DNA from: JAJDOD01 sp039024895
GTDB taxonomy: Bacteria; Pseudomonadota; Alphaproteobacteria; Rhodobacterales; Rhodobacteraceae
Assembly: GCA_039024895.1 (NCBI GenBank)
Contig: JBCCPJ010000013.1
Coordinates: 28,804 to 92,803 of the forward strand
DNA length: 64,000 nt
Direction of reading: 5' to 3'
The notes beneath the pieces are model-generated. The model saw only the letters and a list, made by a program, of their open reading frames with translations. It had not been told where the DNA came from and made no database searches. Numbering within the stretch: position 1 is the stretch's first letter; each line of letters starts with the position of its first letter. The position numbers were made by a program, and so were the translations under genes. Shown here piece after piece: positions 34,986-44,354 of this stretch.

Positions 34986-36053
34986 ATGTTGCACATTAAA
35001 GAGCCCACACGCCCTGTGCGCGTTGTCATCGTTGATGATGTCCAGTCTATTCGGATGATGATCCGCGTGATGTTGCAGACTGACCCGAGGATCGAAGTGG
35101 TCGGGGAAGCGGGCGATCCCTATGAAGCGCGTGAGATGATCAAAGCGCTCAATCCGGATGTAATCACGCTAGATGTCGTGATGCCTCGCATGGATGGGCT
35201 AGATTTTCTGGAGCGCTTGATGCGTCTGCGACCGATGCCTGTGGTGATGGTTTCGACCCGTACGACGGAGCGTAGCCAAGAAGCGGTCCTCGCACTGTCA
35301 CTTGGGGCTGTCGATTGTGTCGATCTTGGCCAACTACGGCAATCGAAGGATTCGACGGCATTGGCCAAAACCGTGTGTATGGCGGCGGACAGCAACATCG
35401 GCGGTTTGGCAGCACACAGGCCGAAACAGCATGAGGCGATGGACAGTCGGGATTTCGATTGGAACGGCAGGGTTGTGCTCATCGGCAGCTCGACGGGCGG
35501 GGTTGACGCGCTTTTGCAAGTGTTGAGCAAGATGCCTCCTGATGGTCCTCCGGTCCTTATTGCTCAGCATATGCCGCCCACCTTTCTTGAGAGCTTTGCC
35601 ACAAGATTGGAACGCCATTGCGCGCCGAAGGTTTCCCTTTCCCACAGCAATGCGCGATTGGACCAGGGCCAAATCTACCTTGCCGCCGGTGGCGATGCGC
35701 ATGCTGTGCTATCGGAGCATGAAAAGCAACGGATCAAACATGTCCCGCAGGATGGGAGTGAACCGTACGTTCCCTCCGTGAACTTGCTTTTCCGTTCCGG
35801 CATTGAGCATGGGGCAAATGTCGTCGGTGTCATGCTGACCGGGATGGGCAATGATGGTGCGCAGTCACTGCTGGAAATGCGGGAGGCGGGAAGCCACACT
35901 ATCGTCCAGGATAGTGCCTCTTCCGTGATTGACGGCATGCCGCGTGCCGCGCGCGAGCTTGGGGCGGCGGAAGAGGTCGCATCGCTGAGCAATATCGCCG
36001 ATCGGATCCTGGCGAACACATCAAAAAGCGGCGGAGGGGAGAACACGCGATGA
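34986..36053 (+). CDS. cheB: Chemotaxis protein-glutamate methylesterase CheB
   Basis: The protein has 355 residues. The receiver domain has phospho-acceptor Asp63 in ITLDVVMPRMDG. The C-terminal esterase domain (about 155-345) has the Ser of IGSSTGG, the His of QHMPP and the Asp of MTGMGNDGA. It removes methyl groups from chemoreceptors and, with the following CheD, deamidates Gln residues. A palindrome-like TGAGAGGTCTCTCA lies 25 bases upstream of the ATG. No cheA, cheR or receptor gene is in the window, so this is a satellite che cluster. Confidence 0.95.
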   Translation: MLHIKEPTRPVRVVIVDDVQSIRMMIRVMLQTDPRIEVVGEAGDPYEAREMIKALNPDVITLDVVMPRMDGLDFLERLMRLRPMPVVMVSTRTTERSQEAVLALSLGAVDCVDLGQLRQSKDSTALAKTVCMAADSNIGGLAAHRPKQHEAMDSRDFDWNGRVVLIGSSTGGVDALLQVLSKMPPDGPPVLIAQHMPPTFLESFATRLERHCAPKVSLSHSNARLDQGQIYLAAGGDAHAVLSEHEKQRIKHVPQDGSEPYVPSVNLLFRSGIEHGANVVGVMLTGMGNDGAQSLLEMREAGSHTIVQDSASSVIDGMPRAARELGAAEEVASLSNIADRILANTSKSGGGENTR

Positions 36054-36550
36054 GTTCGGTGTACATTTCGCAAGGTCAGCACGCCGTCGGAAAGGACCCT
36101 GACTTGGAGGTTTCGACGATCCTAGGTTCATGTATCTCTATTTGTCTTTGGGATCCGGTTGCGCGTGTTGGGGGCATGAACCACCTGTTGCTCCCCGCCG
36201 TGAAGCAGGAAAACGAAAAGCTCTCTGCCGGTGCCCTCGACATGGATTTGCTCATCAATGAAATGATGCCCCTTGGAGCGGAACGGCCCCGACTTCGCGC
36301 AAAGATTTTTGGCGGCAGTTCAATGCTCAATGGCCGCACCGATATCGGCAAACGTAACGCGGAATTTGCACGGAGCTATCTGGCCAATGAGGGCATTCCC
36401 TGCGACGCAGAGGACGTAGGCGGCACAAAAGCGCGGCGGCTCAAGTACTGGCCAGCGACCGGGATTGCCAAAATGCGGCTCGTTGATGAAGCGGTGCCAG
36501 AGCCACAAAAGGCGCTTCGCGTAGAGCCGCACGATGTCGAACTTTTTTAG
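36050..36550 (+). CDS. cheD: Chemoreceptor glutamine deamidase CheD
   Basis: The protein has 166 residues. The catalytic Cys28 in LGSCISICLWDP and His45 in GMNHLLLP match the family. CheD hydrolyses receptor Gln to methyl-accepting Glu and also modulates CheC-type phosphatases. Its ATG overlaps the cheB stop by four bases. The C-terminus is standard (VGGTKARRLKYWP). Downstream is a 94-base convergent gap to hisE with no obvious terminator. Confidence 0.93.
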   Translation: MSSVYISQGQHAVGKDPDLEVSTILGSCISICLWDPVARVGGMNHLLLPAVKQENEKLSAGALDMDLLINEMMPLGAERPRLRAKIFGGSSMLNGRTDIGKRNAEFARSYLANEGIPCDAEDVGGTKARRLKYWPATGIAKMRLVDEAVPEPQKALRVEPHDVELF

Positions 36551-36644
36551 TCTCTAAAAGCATGAGATAAGGTTGCGAGAGAGCGGCGACCCAAGCCTGC
36601 GCACAAGTGGCTGTTCCCCGTGATCTGGCAGGACGGTCTGCGTT

Positions 36645-36959
36645 TCACAACCGGTTGGCTTTTTCCTCCAGCCCGGAAAGCGCTTCTCGTTTGGCGAGTT
36701 CTGCCAAGACGTCGTCGAGTACGATGTCCCGCGCCGCCAGCATAACAAGTAAGTGATAAAGCACATCTGCGGCCTCTGCCGTGAGACCTGCGCGATCACC
36801 CTTCACCGCTTCAATTATTGCCTCCACAGCCTCTTCGCCAAACTTCTCCGCTGCCTTCTCCGGGCCTTTGCTCAAGAGCTGCGCGGTCCACGATGTCTCG
36901 GGATCGGCGGTTTTCCGTTCGGCAATGGTATCGGCCAGTCTTTGCAGTATATCCGTCAC
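36645..36959 (-). CDS. hisE: Phosphoribosyl-ATP pyrophosphatase HisE
   Basis: The protein has 104 residues. It has the MazG-like helical pattern of HisE: SWTAQLLSKGPEKAAEKFGE, EEAVEAIIEAVKG and TAEAADVLYHLLVML, with the metal-binding Glu/Asp residues in place. It hydrolyses phosphoribosyl-ATP in step 2 of histidine synthesis. The start overlaps the hisF stop by four bases; last gene of the hemB-galM-hisF-hisE unit. Confidence 0.93.
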   Translation of the reverse strand: MTDILQRLADTIAERKTADPETSWTAQLLSKGPEKAAEKFGEEAVEAIIEAVKGDRAGLTAEAADVLYHLLVMLAARDIVLDDVLAELAKREALSGLEEKANRL

Positions 36960-37717
36960 GCCAACCTCACAGGGATCCCAGCTTCCGCCATATGCGCCTT
37001 TGCCTCGCCAATGGTGAACTCGCCGAAGTGGAAGATTGATGCGGCTAGGACAGCGCTGGCGCGCCCTTTCGTTACGCCTTCGACAAGATGATCAAGTGTG
37101 CCGACCCCGCCTGACGCGATGACTGGCACGCTCACGGCATCCGCAATGGCACGCGTCAGGGGGATGCTGAACCCAGATCGTGTTCCGTCGCGATCCATGG
37201 AGGTCAAAAGGATTTCGCCCGCGCCCTTGGCCACGACAGTTTGCGCGAATTCAACCGCATCTATGCCCGTTTCCCGACGCCCGCCATGGGTGAAAATCTC
37301 CCATTTACCGGGCGAGACCGTTTTTGCGTCAATGGCCACAACGATGCACTGCGAGCCAAATTTATCAGCGGCGCGGGCGACCACATCCGGATCGGCGACA
37401 GCCGCTGAGTTGAAGCTCACTTTGTCAGCCCCCGCCAAGAGGAGCGCGCGAACATCCTCGACTGTGCGCACGCCGCCCCCAACGGTAAGTGGCATAAAGC
37501 AATGCTCCGCCGTACGCCGGGCGAGGTCATACATGGTACCCCGGTTTTCATGGGTGGCGTGGATGTCGAGAAAACAAAGTTCATCTGCCCCTGCCGCATC
37601 GTAAGCTATGGCAGCCTCGACCGGATCGCCAGCGTCCACCAGATCAACAAAATTGACGCCTTTCACAACGCGACCGTCGGCCACGTCGAGACAGGGAATG
37701 ATACGAGTTTTCAGCAC
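36956..37717 (-). CDS. hisF: Imidazole glycerol phosphate synthase cyclase subunit HisF
   Basis: The protein has 253 residues and forms a (beta/alpha)8 barrel. Catalytic Asp11 (IIPCLDVADGRVVKG) and Asp130 (VVAIDAKTV) are present at the canonical numbers. It works with HisH to form imidazole glycerol phosphate and AICAR. It is 14 bases downstream of galM and coupled to hisE. Confidence 0.97.
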   Translation of the reverse strand: MLKTRIIPCLDVADGRVVKGVNFVDLVDAGDPVEAAIAYDAAGADELCFLDIHATHENRGTMYDLARRTAEHCFMPLTVGGGVRTVEDVRALLLAGADKVSFNSAAVADPDVVARAADKFGSQCIVVAIDAKTVSPGKWEIFTHGGRRETGIDAVEFAQTVVAKGAGEILLTSMDRDGTRSGFSIPLTRAIADAVSVPVIASGGVGTLDHLVEGVTKGRASAVLAASIFHFGEFTIGEAKAHMAEAGIPVRLA

Positions 37718-37731
37718 GGTGCGCTTCTAGC

Positions 37732-38604
37732 TTAAGGTTTTAGAAAGCGATAGGTCGAAGTTTGACGGTATGTTTCGTTCGGGTAAAGGGCGATGGACGG
37801 GAAATGCGGATGGTGCATCGCATCCGGAAAGTGCTGTGGCTCAATCGCGATTCCGATATCCTTGCCCGAGTAAATTTGAACGCCCGGCGCGTCCGTCTCT
37901 ATCTCAAGGCGAAGCTCTGGGCTCGCAAGGACAACCGCCGGGTTTTGCCCTGACAAAACAAAGTTATGGTCAATATCTGAACTAGGGGCGCCAAGGGTGC
38001 GGAAGTCGAAAATCGTGCCGTCGACGGCATCGATATCGCCTGTTGGTATCTTTAATTCGTTGACCGGCGTGTAGCGATCTGCGGCGACCTGCAAGAGCAG
38101 GCTCTTGCGCGCCGCCCCAAGCGACCAATAAGGATGCAACGCAAGATTTATCCACGTAGGGGCATCGGTGGTCGCCTCGAACTGAACCTGAAGCGTTGAC
38201 GCAGATACAAGATAAGTCACCGACAGGTGGCGCGTGCCCGGAAAACCGCCATCGCCGTCAGCAAGGTCGAGGCTCAGCTTAAGGGATTGTTCGTCTTGCG
38301 TCTCAATCTGCCAAGTTCGCGCATGAACGCCCGCAGCGCCAGCGTGCAGGGTCGTCACCTCATTCTCATTGGCTTCAAACCTGCATTCCCGGCCCTCGAT
38401 CGTCGCTTGTGCTCCGGCAATGCGGTTGGCAACCGGGCCAACCACCGCGCCGTTGTACTTTTTGGCCTCGAGCGCTTCTTCTTCGCTTGCCGCCCCGTCA
38501 ACCAGCGTGCCAATGCCTTGAAACCAAACGCCGTTGAGGCGCGCGCCGAGGGGCCAAACCTCGATCTCAAGGTCTTCTGAAGCCAGCCGGATACCCTGTG
38601 TCAT
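37732..38604 (-). CDS. Aldose 1-epimerase family protein (GalM-like)
   Basis: The protein has 290 residues from ATG 38604, which overlaps the hemB stop as ATGA. The catalytic His blocks (PVANRIAGAQ; LALHPYWSLGA) and the acid/base Glu (IAIEPQHFPDAMHHP) match the galactose mutarotase family. It converts sugar anomers in the cytosol. Its place in an operon with hemB and his genes is conserved-looking but not functionally obvious. Activity on galactose specifically is not established. Confidence 0.85.
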   Translation of the reverse strand: MTQGIRLASEDLEIEVWPLGARLNGVWFQGIGTLVDGAASEEEALEAKKYNGAVVGPVANRIAGAQATIEGRECRFEANENEVTTLHAGAAGVHARTWQIETQDEQSLKLSLDLADGDGGFPGTRHLSVTYLVSASTLQVQFEATTDAPTWINLALHPYWSLGAARKSLLLQVAADRYTPVNELKIPTGDIDAVDGTIFDFRTLGAPSSDIDHNFVLSGQNPAVVLASPELRLEIETDAPGVQIYSGKDIGIAIEPQHFPDAMHHPHFPSIALYPNETYRQTSTYRFLKP

Positions 38605-39590
38605 GGGAGGGCCCGTGCGATATCGGGTGCAAAATAAGTGAGGATCGAGGAGCAACCGGCCCGTTTGAATGCCACGAGGCTCTCGATCATGGCCTTATCC
38701 CCATCGATCCACCCCCGTTCCGCAGCGCCCTTGATCATCGCATACTCTCCGCTGACCTGATACGCGCTCACGGGCGCACCGAACGCATCAGAAACGCGTC
38801 TGCAAATGTCCAGATACGGCATCCCCGGTTTAACCATCACCATATCCGCCCCTTCACGCAGATCGCGTTCGACCAGGCGCAGCGCCTCGTCGGAATTGCC
38901 GGGATCCATCTGATAGGTCATCTTATCGCCTTTCAGAAGGCCTGAAGCCCCCACGGCATCACGGAAAGGTCCGTAAAAGGCGCTGTTGTATTTCGCTGCA
39001 TAGCTCAGAATGCAAACATCCGTGTGACCTGCCGCCTCCAGCGCTTGCCGCATGGCGCCAATCCGCCCGTCCATCATGTCGGACGGGCCGATGATATCCG
39101 ACCCGGCCTCTGCCTGAGCCACCGTCATTTTGACGAGGGCTTCGACGCTTTCATCATTCACGACGATCCCATCTCGTACGATACCGTCATGGCCATTGAT
39201 GTTGTAGGGGTCCAAGGCAACGTCGGTCATGATCGCGATCTCCGGCACGGCGTCTTTGATGGCGCGTGTCACCCGGTTTGACAAATTGTCCGGGTTCCAG
39301 GCTTCCTCGCAAAGCTCGGTCTTCAGGCTGGTGTCGATATAGGGAAACAGGCAAATCGCCGGGATGCCTAGATCGACCGCTTCACGTGCCACTGCAACAG
39401 CACGATCAAGCGTATGCCGCACCACGCCCGGCATTGACGGGATCGGCGTCTCACTATCAACGCCGTCGCAAATAAAAATCGGCCAAATCAGGTCATCCAC
39501 GCTCAAGCTGTGTTCACGCACCAAGCGCCGTTTGGCGTCAGACGATTTGGTGCGCCGGAACCGCGTTGAAGGGAAGGAACCTGTCGTCAT
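38601..39590 (-). CDS. hemB: Delta-aminolevulinic acid dehydratase (porphobilinogen synthase) HemB
   Basis: The protein has 329 residues. Schiff-base Lys254 in MVMVKPGMPYLD and the partner Lys200 in SYAAKYNSAF are intact. The segment ALDPYNINGHDG has Asp where Zn-dependent enzymes have Cys, the pattern of magnesium/potassium-dependent HemB in alphaproteobacteria. It condenses two ALA molecules to porphobilinogen for heme. First gene of the four-gene leftward operon. Confidence 0.97.
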   Translation of the reverse strand: MTTGSFPSTRFRRTKSSDAKRRLVREHSLSVDDLIWPIFICDGVDSETPIPSMPGVVRHTLDRAVAVAREAVDLGIPAICLFPYIDTSLKTELCEEAWNPDNLSNRVTRAIKDAVPEIAIMTDVALDPYNINGHDGIVRDGIVVNDESVEALVKMTVAQAEAGSDIIGPSDMMDGRIGAMRQALEAAGHTDVCILSYAAKYNSAFYGPFRDAVGASGLLKGDKMTYQMDPGNSDEALRLVERDLREGADMVMVKPGMPYLDICRRVSDAFGAPVSAYQVSGEYAMIKGAAERGWIDGDKAMIESLVAFKRAGCSSILTYFAPDIARALP

Positions 39591-39704
39591 CTACTGAAGC
39601 CTTTATGCATGTTTTTTTCTTCAAATGCGGTAGCCTGCGGGGTGCGGGCTGGTCAAGTCTGAGCAGGTTCTCTAGATTGCGCGCGGACTAACTGAGGCCC
39701 GCCT

Positions 39705-40238
39705 GTGGATTGGTACGAATCCGTCTTTGAAGTGATCGATCTCCGGTCCTTTTCGAATCTCTGGTATTGGATCGGGCTGGCTGTGCTCTGGTCCTCTGTT
39801 TCCCATTGGGTGCTTGGCATTCCCCATGACGCGATCCTGCGAGCGCGGCGCCGCTCGCCGGATACGGCGCTAGACGACCTGCATGACCTCGTGCGGGTGA
39901 ATGTGAACCGTATTCTCTATATTGTTGACGTATCCGGGGCTTGGCTAGCGCTCTTTGGCTCAGCGGTTATTACCGCCCTTGGGATCACGGCGTTTGCCTA
40001 TGAGGTTGAGTTTGCGCAAGCCGTCTTCCTAATGGCGCTCCCCATGGTCGTGCTCGGGGCGATGTCGGCGCGGGCCGCCCGGCAAATCCAGCGACATGCG
40101 CTCAAAGGGGACGACCTTATTCGCCATTTGATTCGCCATCGCTTCATGGTGCAACTTCTCGGGGTCTGCTCGATTTTTATGACGGCAATGTACGGCATGT
40201 GGGTCAACCTCTACACCGGGCCATTCGGCGGTTTCTGA
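39705..40238 (+). CDS. Membrane protein annotated in related genomes as SufBCD-complex component
   Basis: The protein has 177 residues with a GTG start behind GAGG. It opens with the distinctive MDWYESVFEVIDLRSFSNLW and has four hydrophobic segments. The family appears mostly in Rhodobacterales and carries the label 'component of SufBCD complex' without strong experimental support. It lies just upstream of mfd, 42 bases away. Useful as a taxonomic marker; function inferred only. Confidence 0.7.
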   Translation: MDWYESVFEVIDLRSFSNLWYWIGLAVLWSSVSHWVLGIPHDAILRARRRSPDTALDDLHDLVRVNVNRILYIVDVSGAWLALFGSAVITALGITAFAYEVEFAQAVFLMALPMVVLGAMSARAARQIQRHALKGDDLIRHLIRHRFMVQLLGVCSIFMTAMYGMWVNLYTGPFGGF

Positions 40239-40280
40239 GGCTGCTTGACACTGGGGGCGAAACGATTACCTCCCGCGTCC

Positions 40281-43200
40281 ATGCCTGGCACAGCACACAT
40301 TACAGTTGGTGGCGCACCCGAGGGGTTTGACGCCAAGCTATTGCTCGTTGAACTCGAGCGCGGCGCTGTCGTGTGCCACGTTGCCCGCGATGATAAGAGA
40401 ATGCGGGCGATGCAAGAGGCATTGGCCTTCTTCGCCCCGGATCTCCCTGTGATCACATTTCCCGGCTGGGATTGTTTGCCCTATGACCGTGTGTCACCGA
40501 ATGCCGATATCTCGGCCACGCGCATGGCGACATTGGCGGGATTGGTCCACGGGATGCCCGACCGGTTTGTGCTCTTAACCACGCTCAATGCCGCAACCCA
40601 GCGTGTGCCGTCGCGGGACGTGCTACGCGAAGCCGCCTTCCGGGCACGTGTGGGGGACAGGGTAGACGAAAGGGCCCTGCGGGACTTCTTGGTAAAGATG
40701 GGATTTGTGCAAGCGCCCACCGTCACTGAACCGGGCGATTACGCGATCCGAGGGGGAATAATTGACATTTTCCCACCTGGAGATGGTGGGCCGGTCCGTC
40801 TGGATTTCTTCGGGGATGTGCTGGACGGCGCGCGTCGGTTTGATCCAGTGTCGCAACGCACAACGGAAGCCCTCAAGGCCGTTGAGCTCGCACCGGTTTC
40901 GGAAGTGATCCTCGACGAAGCCGCCATCATGCGATTTCGTCAAAACTACCGGCTGGAATTCGGCGCTGCCGGTTCCGATGACCCGCTCTACGAGGCCGTG
41001 AGTGCTGGTCGTAAACATGCCGGTGTGGAGCATTGGCTGCCGTTTTTTCATGGCCATTTGGAAACGCTTTTCGACTATCTACCCGATGCCGTCATTGCGC
41101 TGGATGATCAGTCAACGGCCATCCGAAGCGCGCGTTGGGAGGCGATTGCCGAGCAGTACGACGCCCGGCGCGAAGCCATGCAAGCTAAGGGCCGCGTCGA
41201 TAGCGTCTATAAACCGGCACCGCCCGAGGCCCTATATTTCGATGATGCGGCATGGGAAAGGGCAGTAGCAGATCAACGCCTCCTGCAATTTCACCCGCTC
41301 CCCCAGCCGAGCGGACCGGGCGTCATAGATGCTGGCGGCCGGGTGGGTCGTTCTTTTTCCCTAGAGCGCCAACAGGAATCCGTAAGCCTTTTCAGCGCAC
41401 TCGCTGATCATGTGAAAGTTCAACTCAAGAAAGGCCCTGTCGTCGTTGCATCGTATTCCGAGGGCGCGCGCGAGCGCCTTCAGGGTTTGCTCGAAGATAG
41501 TGATGTGACCGGTGCGCATCTCATTGCGGATGCACGGGATATTACCGATAGCGGGCTGTTTCTGACCGTTTGGGCATTGGAACAAGGGTTCGAAGCCAAG
41601 GGCGGGCTCACGGTTATCTCCGAACAGGACGTTCTAGGTGATCGGCTGATCCGATCTGCCAAGAAGAAACGACGCGCGGACAACTTCCTGACGGAGACGC
41701 AATCACTGAGCCCTGGCGATCTCATCGTGCATGTGGATCATGGCGTCGGGCGTTATATGGGCCTTGAAGTGGTTGAAGCCCTGGGGGCACCCCATGAGTG
41801 CATCCATCTCGAATACGCAGGTGGCGACCGGTTGTTTCTACCCGTTGAGAATATTGAGCTTCTCAGCCGCTACGGCCATGAGGAGGGGCTTCTTGACCGT
41901 CTTGGCGGCGGTGCCTGGCAGGCAAAGAAAGCCAAGCTCAAAGAGCGCATTCGTCAGATCGCAGACAAGCTCATCCGGGTTGCTGCCGAACGGCAGTTGC
42001 GCAAGGCGACGGTCGTTGAGCCGGTGCCGGGTGCCTGGGACAGTTTTGCCGCGCGTTTTCCCTATGAAGAGACCGACGATCAGCTCAAAGCGATCAATGA
42101 TACGTTGGAAGACCTGGCCGCAGGGCGCCCCATGGACAGGTTGGTTTGCGGCGACGTCGGGTTCGGCAAAACAGAAGTGGCCATGCGCGCGGCTTTTGTT
42201 GCGGCGATGGCGGGGCTGCAAGTGGCGGTGATTGCGCCCACCACGTTACTTGCGCGACAGCACGCCGCCAGCTTCAAGGAACGGTTCCGGGGTTTCCCGG
42301 TGCAAATTCGTCAACTGTCACGCTTTGTGGGCGCGAAAGAGGCGGAAGAGGCGCGGGAAGGACTGGCGCGAGGCACCGTCGATATTGTCATCGGGACCCA
42401 CGCTGTTTTGGCGAAGGGGGTGCGTTTTGCCAACCTTGGGCTACTCATTGTCGACGAGGAACAACATTTCGGCGTGGCCCATAAGGAGCGTCTCAAAGAC
42501 TTGCGTACCGATATCCACGTGTTGACACTCACCGCAACACCGATCCCGCGGACGCTTCAACTTTCGCTCACAGGTGTCCGGGATCTTTCGATAATCGGGA
42601 CGCCCCCAGTCGATCGTTTGGCGATCCGTACCTATGTCAGCGAGTTCGATACGGTGAAGCTCCGCGAGGCGTTGCTCCGCGAACACTACCGGGGGGGGCA
42701 GGCGTTTTTTGTGGTGCCGCGCATTGCGGATCTCGCCGAAATCGAAGACTGGCTGAAAACCGAGGTGCCGGAAATAACCTATGTGGTGGCCCATGGCCAA
42801 ATGGCCGCCGGCGAACTCGACAGCCGTATGAACGCCTTTTACGACGGAAAATTTGATGTTCTGCTCGCCACGACCATTGTTGAAAGTGGGCTGGATATCC
42901 CAACGGCGAATACCATGGTCGTTCACCGAGCGGATATGTTCGGCCTCGCCCAGCTCTATCAGATACGCGGGCGCGTCGGCAGGTCGAAAACCCGCGCCTA
43001 TGCCTATCTGACAACCAAGCCGCGCGTTAAACTGACACCGCAAGCGGAGAAACGGCTCCGCGTTCTTGGATCGCTCGACAGTTTGGGGGCGGGCTTCACC
43101 TTGGCAAGCCAGGACCTCGATATTCGCGGTGCCGGGAACCTGTTGGGGGATGAGCAATCGGGGCATATTCGCGAGGTGGGCTACGAGCTTTACCAATCGA

Positions 43201-43742
43201 TGCTGGAAGAGGCGATTGCCAAGATCAAAGCCGGTGAGATGGACGGCCTGTCCGATGCGGACGACCAATGGGCGCCGCAGATCAACCTCGGCGTTCCTGT
43301 GCTTATTCCAGAGGCTTACGTACCCGATCTTGATGTGCGTCTCGGGCTTTATCGGCGGCTGTCCGGGCTTTCTTCGAAAGTGGAACTCGAAGGGTTCGCG
43401 GCCGAGTTGATCGACCGGTTCGGCCCCTTGCCCAAAGAGGTGAACACCCTATTGCTGGTCGTCAGGATCAAGGGCGAGTGCAAAAAGGCCGGGATCGCGC
43501 GCCTCGATACCGGGCCGAAAGGGGGGACGATCCAGTTCCACAACGACAAGTTCGCCAATCCGGCTGGGCTGGTTGCGTTCATCGAGGATCAGCGTGGCCT
43601 TGCAAAGGTGAAGGACAACAAGATTGTCGTGCGGCGCGACTGGTCCAAAACGAAAGATCGCGTACAAGGCGCGTTCGCGGTGGCGCGCGATCTCGCGCAG
43701 AAGGCCCGCCAGGAAACGGCGGCATCTTCTAAGGCTTCTTAG
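40281..43742 (+). CDS. mfd: Transcription-repair coupling factor Mfd
   Basis: The protein has 1153 residues from ATG 40281; the open frame begins with a TTG 12 codons earlier but the family length fits the ATG. Contents: UvrB-like N-terminal module (FPGWDCLPYDRVSPN), RNA-polymerase-interaction domain, RecG-like translocase with Walker A CGDVGFGKTE, DEEQ box and the TRG motif (ATTIVESGLDIPTANTMVV), and the C-terminal TRCF domain. Mfd removes stalled RNA polymerase and recruits UvrA. The tail is Lys/Arg-rich. Confidence 0.97.
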   Translation: MPGTAHITVGGAPEGFDAKLLLVELERGAVVCHVARDDKRMRAMQEALAFFAPDLPVITFPGWDCLPYDRVSPNADISATRMATLAGLVHGMPDRFVLLTTLNAATQRVPSRDVLREAAFRARVGDRVDERALRDFLVKMGFVQAPTVTEPGDYAIRGGIIDIFPPGDGGPVRLDFFGDVLDGARRFDPVSQRTTEALKAVELAPVSEVILDEAAIMRFRQNYRLEFGAAGSDDPLYEAVSAGRKHAGVEHWLPFFHGHLETLFDYLPDAVIALDDQSTAIRSARWEAIAEQYDARREAMQAKGRVDSVYKPAPPEALYFDDAAWERAVADQRLLQFHPLPQPSGPGVIDAGGRVGRSFSLERQQESVSLFSALADHVKVQLKKGPVVVASYSEGARERLQGLLEDSDVTGAHLIADARDITDSGLFLTVWALEQGFEAKGGLTVISEQDVLGDRLIRSAKKKRRADNFLTETQSLSPGDLIVHVDHGVGRYMGLEVVEALGAPHECIHLEYAGGDRLFLPVENIELLSRYGHEEGLLDRLGGGAWQAKKAKLKERIRQIADKLIRVAAERQLRKATVVEPVPGAWDSFAARFPYEETDDQLKAINDTLEDLAAGRPMDRLVCGDVGFGKTEVAMRAAFVAAMAGLQVAVIAPTTLLARQHAASFKERFRGFPVQIRQLSRFVGAKEAEEAREGLARGTVDIVIGTHAVLAKGVRFANLGLLIVDEEQHFGVAHKERLKDLRTDIHVLTLTATPIPRTLQLSLTGVRDLSIIGTPPVDRLAIRTYVSEFDTVKLREALLREHYRGGQAFFVVPRIADLAEIEDWLKTEVPEITYVVAHGQMAAGELDSRMNAFYDGKFDVLLATTIVESGLDIPTANTMVVHRADMFGLAQLYQIRGRVGRSKTRAYAYLTTKPRVKLTPQAEKRLRVLGSLDSLGAGFTLASQDLDIRGAGNLLGDEQSGHIREVGYELYQSMLEEAIAKIKAGEMDGLSDADDQWAPQINLGVPVLIPEAYVPDLDVRLGLYRRLSGLSSKVELEGFAAELIDRFGPLPKEVNTLLLVVRIKGECKKAGIARLDTGPKGGTIQFHNDKFANPAGLVAFIEDQRGLAKVKDNKIVVRRDWSKTKDRVQGAFAVARDLAQKARQETAASSKAS

Positions 43743-43804
43743 ACAGAAGCGGTCATTTCCGCCTTGCCGAACACCGCCGATTTACCCTATGGAGACCGAG
43801 GTGC

Positions 43805-43890
43805 GCCCGAGTGGCGGAATGGTAGACGCAGGGGATTCAAAATCCCCCGCCTTCACGGGCGTGAGAGTTCGAGTCTCTCCTCGGGCACCA
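43805..43890 (+). tRNA. tRNA-Leu (anticodon CAA)
   Basis: The acceptor stem GCCCGAG (43805-43811) pairs perfectly with CTCGGGC (43880-43886). The anticodon stem GGGGA/TCCCC has loop TTCAAAA, giving anticodon CAA. A long variable arm (CGCCTTCACGGGCG) marks a class II tRNA. T-loop GTTCGAGTC is standard and the 3' CCA is encoded (43888-43890). Reads UUG codons. Confidence 0.95.
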
Positions 43891-43893
43891 AAT

Positions 43894-43911
43894 CCGTTTC
43901 ACCAGAAACGG
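43894..43911 (+). terminator. Hairpin after tRNA-Leu
   Basis: CCGTTTC (43894-43900) and GAAACGG (43905-43911) form a perfect 7-bp stem with loop ACCA three bases after the tRNA CCA end, followed by GGAACTTTC. Likely transcript end or processing signal. Confidence 0.5.
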
Positions 43912-44038
43912 GGAACTTTCGAACCTAGTGCTGGGCGGCAGTCGCTTCGTAGAAACGACGAGAGCTTTTACGGTTGTAGTCTGGTCTTCACGCCCGCATC
44001 ACTAAAGCTCCTGCACTTGGTGACAACTTTCGGTACGC

Positions 44039-44251
44039 TTAGTCGTCACGCCTCTCGTAATCCTTGGGATCGAAATTAACAAAGAATTGCAGAACGAGAT
44101 AAAAACCTGCGGTGCCAAATACGAGCGCCCAGGCTTGCGCGCCGCTCACCCATTCAAAGACTGCCCAGCTGAGGATCATCGCGGTCATGATGAAACGGCG
44201 GTAGAATGGGCGGAAAAACGGATGCCGTACTTCGAAAAGAGGTTTTTTCAT
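44039..44251 (-). CDS. Small membrane protein, 70 residues
   Basis: It has one or two hydrophobic helices (MTAMILSWAVFEWVSG and WALVFGTAGFYLVLQFFV) between a basic N-terminus and an acidic tail (FDPKDYERRDD). GGAGGAA is 13 bases before the ATG. It is in the gap between tRNA-Leu and mnmH, divergent from mnmH. No family I can name; a conserved-looking short integral membrane protein. Confidence 0.65.
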   Translation of the reverse strand: MKKPLFEVRHPFFRPFYRRFIMTAMILSWAVFEWVSGAQAWALVFGTAGFYLVLQFFVNFDPKDYERRDD

Positions 44252-44354
44252 TTCTTTAGCGTTATTCCTCCATGCGCGTCGCTACTGTCCCGTCGTTATC
44301 CACCGATTTCAACCCGGCTTTCGGACTTGCGCCGAAAAGGGTAAACCTCGCTCG

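Noticed and set aside
42441..43268. 275-codon - strand frame inside mfd
   Set aside because: Antisense to the conserved helicase region of mfd; no family features.
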